Below are positions 63,992 to 64,000 of a DNA stretch of 64,000 nt, in pieces. This stretch comes from Plumapathes pennacea (Eukaryota; Cnidaria; Anthozoa; Antipatharia; Myriopathidae): the NCBI GenBank assembly GCA_964036295.1, contig OZ038471.1:8720684-8784683 (forward strand), given 5' to 3'. Position numbers and translations under genes: made by a program. The number at the start of each line of letters is the position of its first letter. Positions within the stretch are counted from its first letter, which is position 1. The notes beneath the pieces are model-generated. The model saw nothing but the letters and a program-made list of their open reading frames with translations, searched no databases and had not been told where the DNA came from.

Positions 63992-64000
63992 CTTTTATAA

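Overview
The window looks like nuclear DNA of a cnidarian, most likely a stony coral or sea anemone. It is AT-rich and non-coding DNA dominates. It holds one multi-exon metazoan gene with long introns and GT-AG splice sites, and a dense mixture of BEL/Pao, CR1-like and L1-like LINE, SINE, Helitron, Mutator-like, Tc1/mariner-like and palindromic MITE sequences. Species assignment is an inference; nothing in the window fixes it.

Host gene: a mind-bomb-type E3 ubiquitin ligase runs on the plus strand from about 26.5 kb off the right end. Six coding exons were found (26522-26744, 48393-48564, 53580-53808, 54514-54759, 55906-56016, 58626-58799). They join in phase and give, in order, MIB_HERC2, ZZ zinc finger, second MIB_HERC2, and the start of the MIB repeat region. 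Ankyrin and RING exons must lie beyond the window. Intron 1 is about 21.6 kb and is filled with nested transposons.

Layout. 1-1784: 5' part of a BEL/Pao LTR retrotransposon on the minus strand (LTR, Arg-tRNA-like primer site, Gag, start of protease). 3.6-16.5 kb: intergenic MITEs, a 768-bp repeat in two inverted copies, a long inverted pair and minisatellites. 17.0-23.5 kb: an unclassified dispersed repeat (repeat A) split by a tRNA-derived SINE and by a Mutator-like element with a perfect 9-bp target duplication; inside that lies a second Mutator-like element with its own perfect 9-bp duplication. The inner element carries an array of long palindromes and a spliced Ulp1/C48 SUMO-protease-like gene. 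26.7-48.4 kb (intron 1): five Helitron copies, one a nested stack, a THAP relic, a CR1-like LINE with a 2A-like motif, a third Mutator-like element and a tandem MITE duplication. 48.6-64 kb: more repeat A, LINE relics, two more Helitron copies and microsatellites between the MIB exons.

The Helitrons share a TCCCCGAGCG 5' end, a small 3' hairpin followed by CTAG, insertion between A and T, and an Arg/Glu-rich reading frame with 23-residue periodicity (STPR-like). Copies elsewhere in the window serve as empty sites, so many insertion boundaries are exact. The candidates for something undescribed are the nested Mutator-like elements with their palindrome array and protease gene (17.6-22.6 kb) and the Helitron/mariner/Helitron stack (32.7-37.4 kb).
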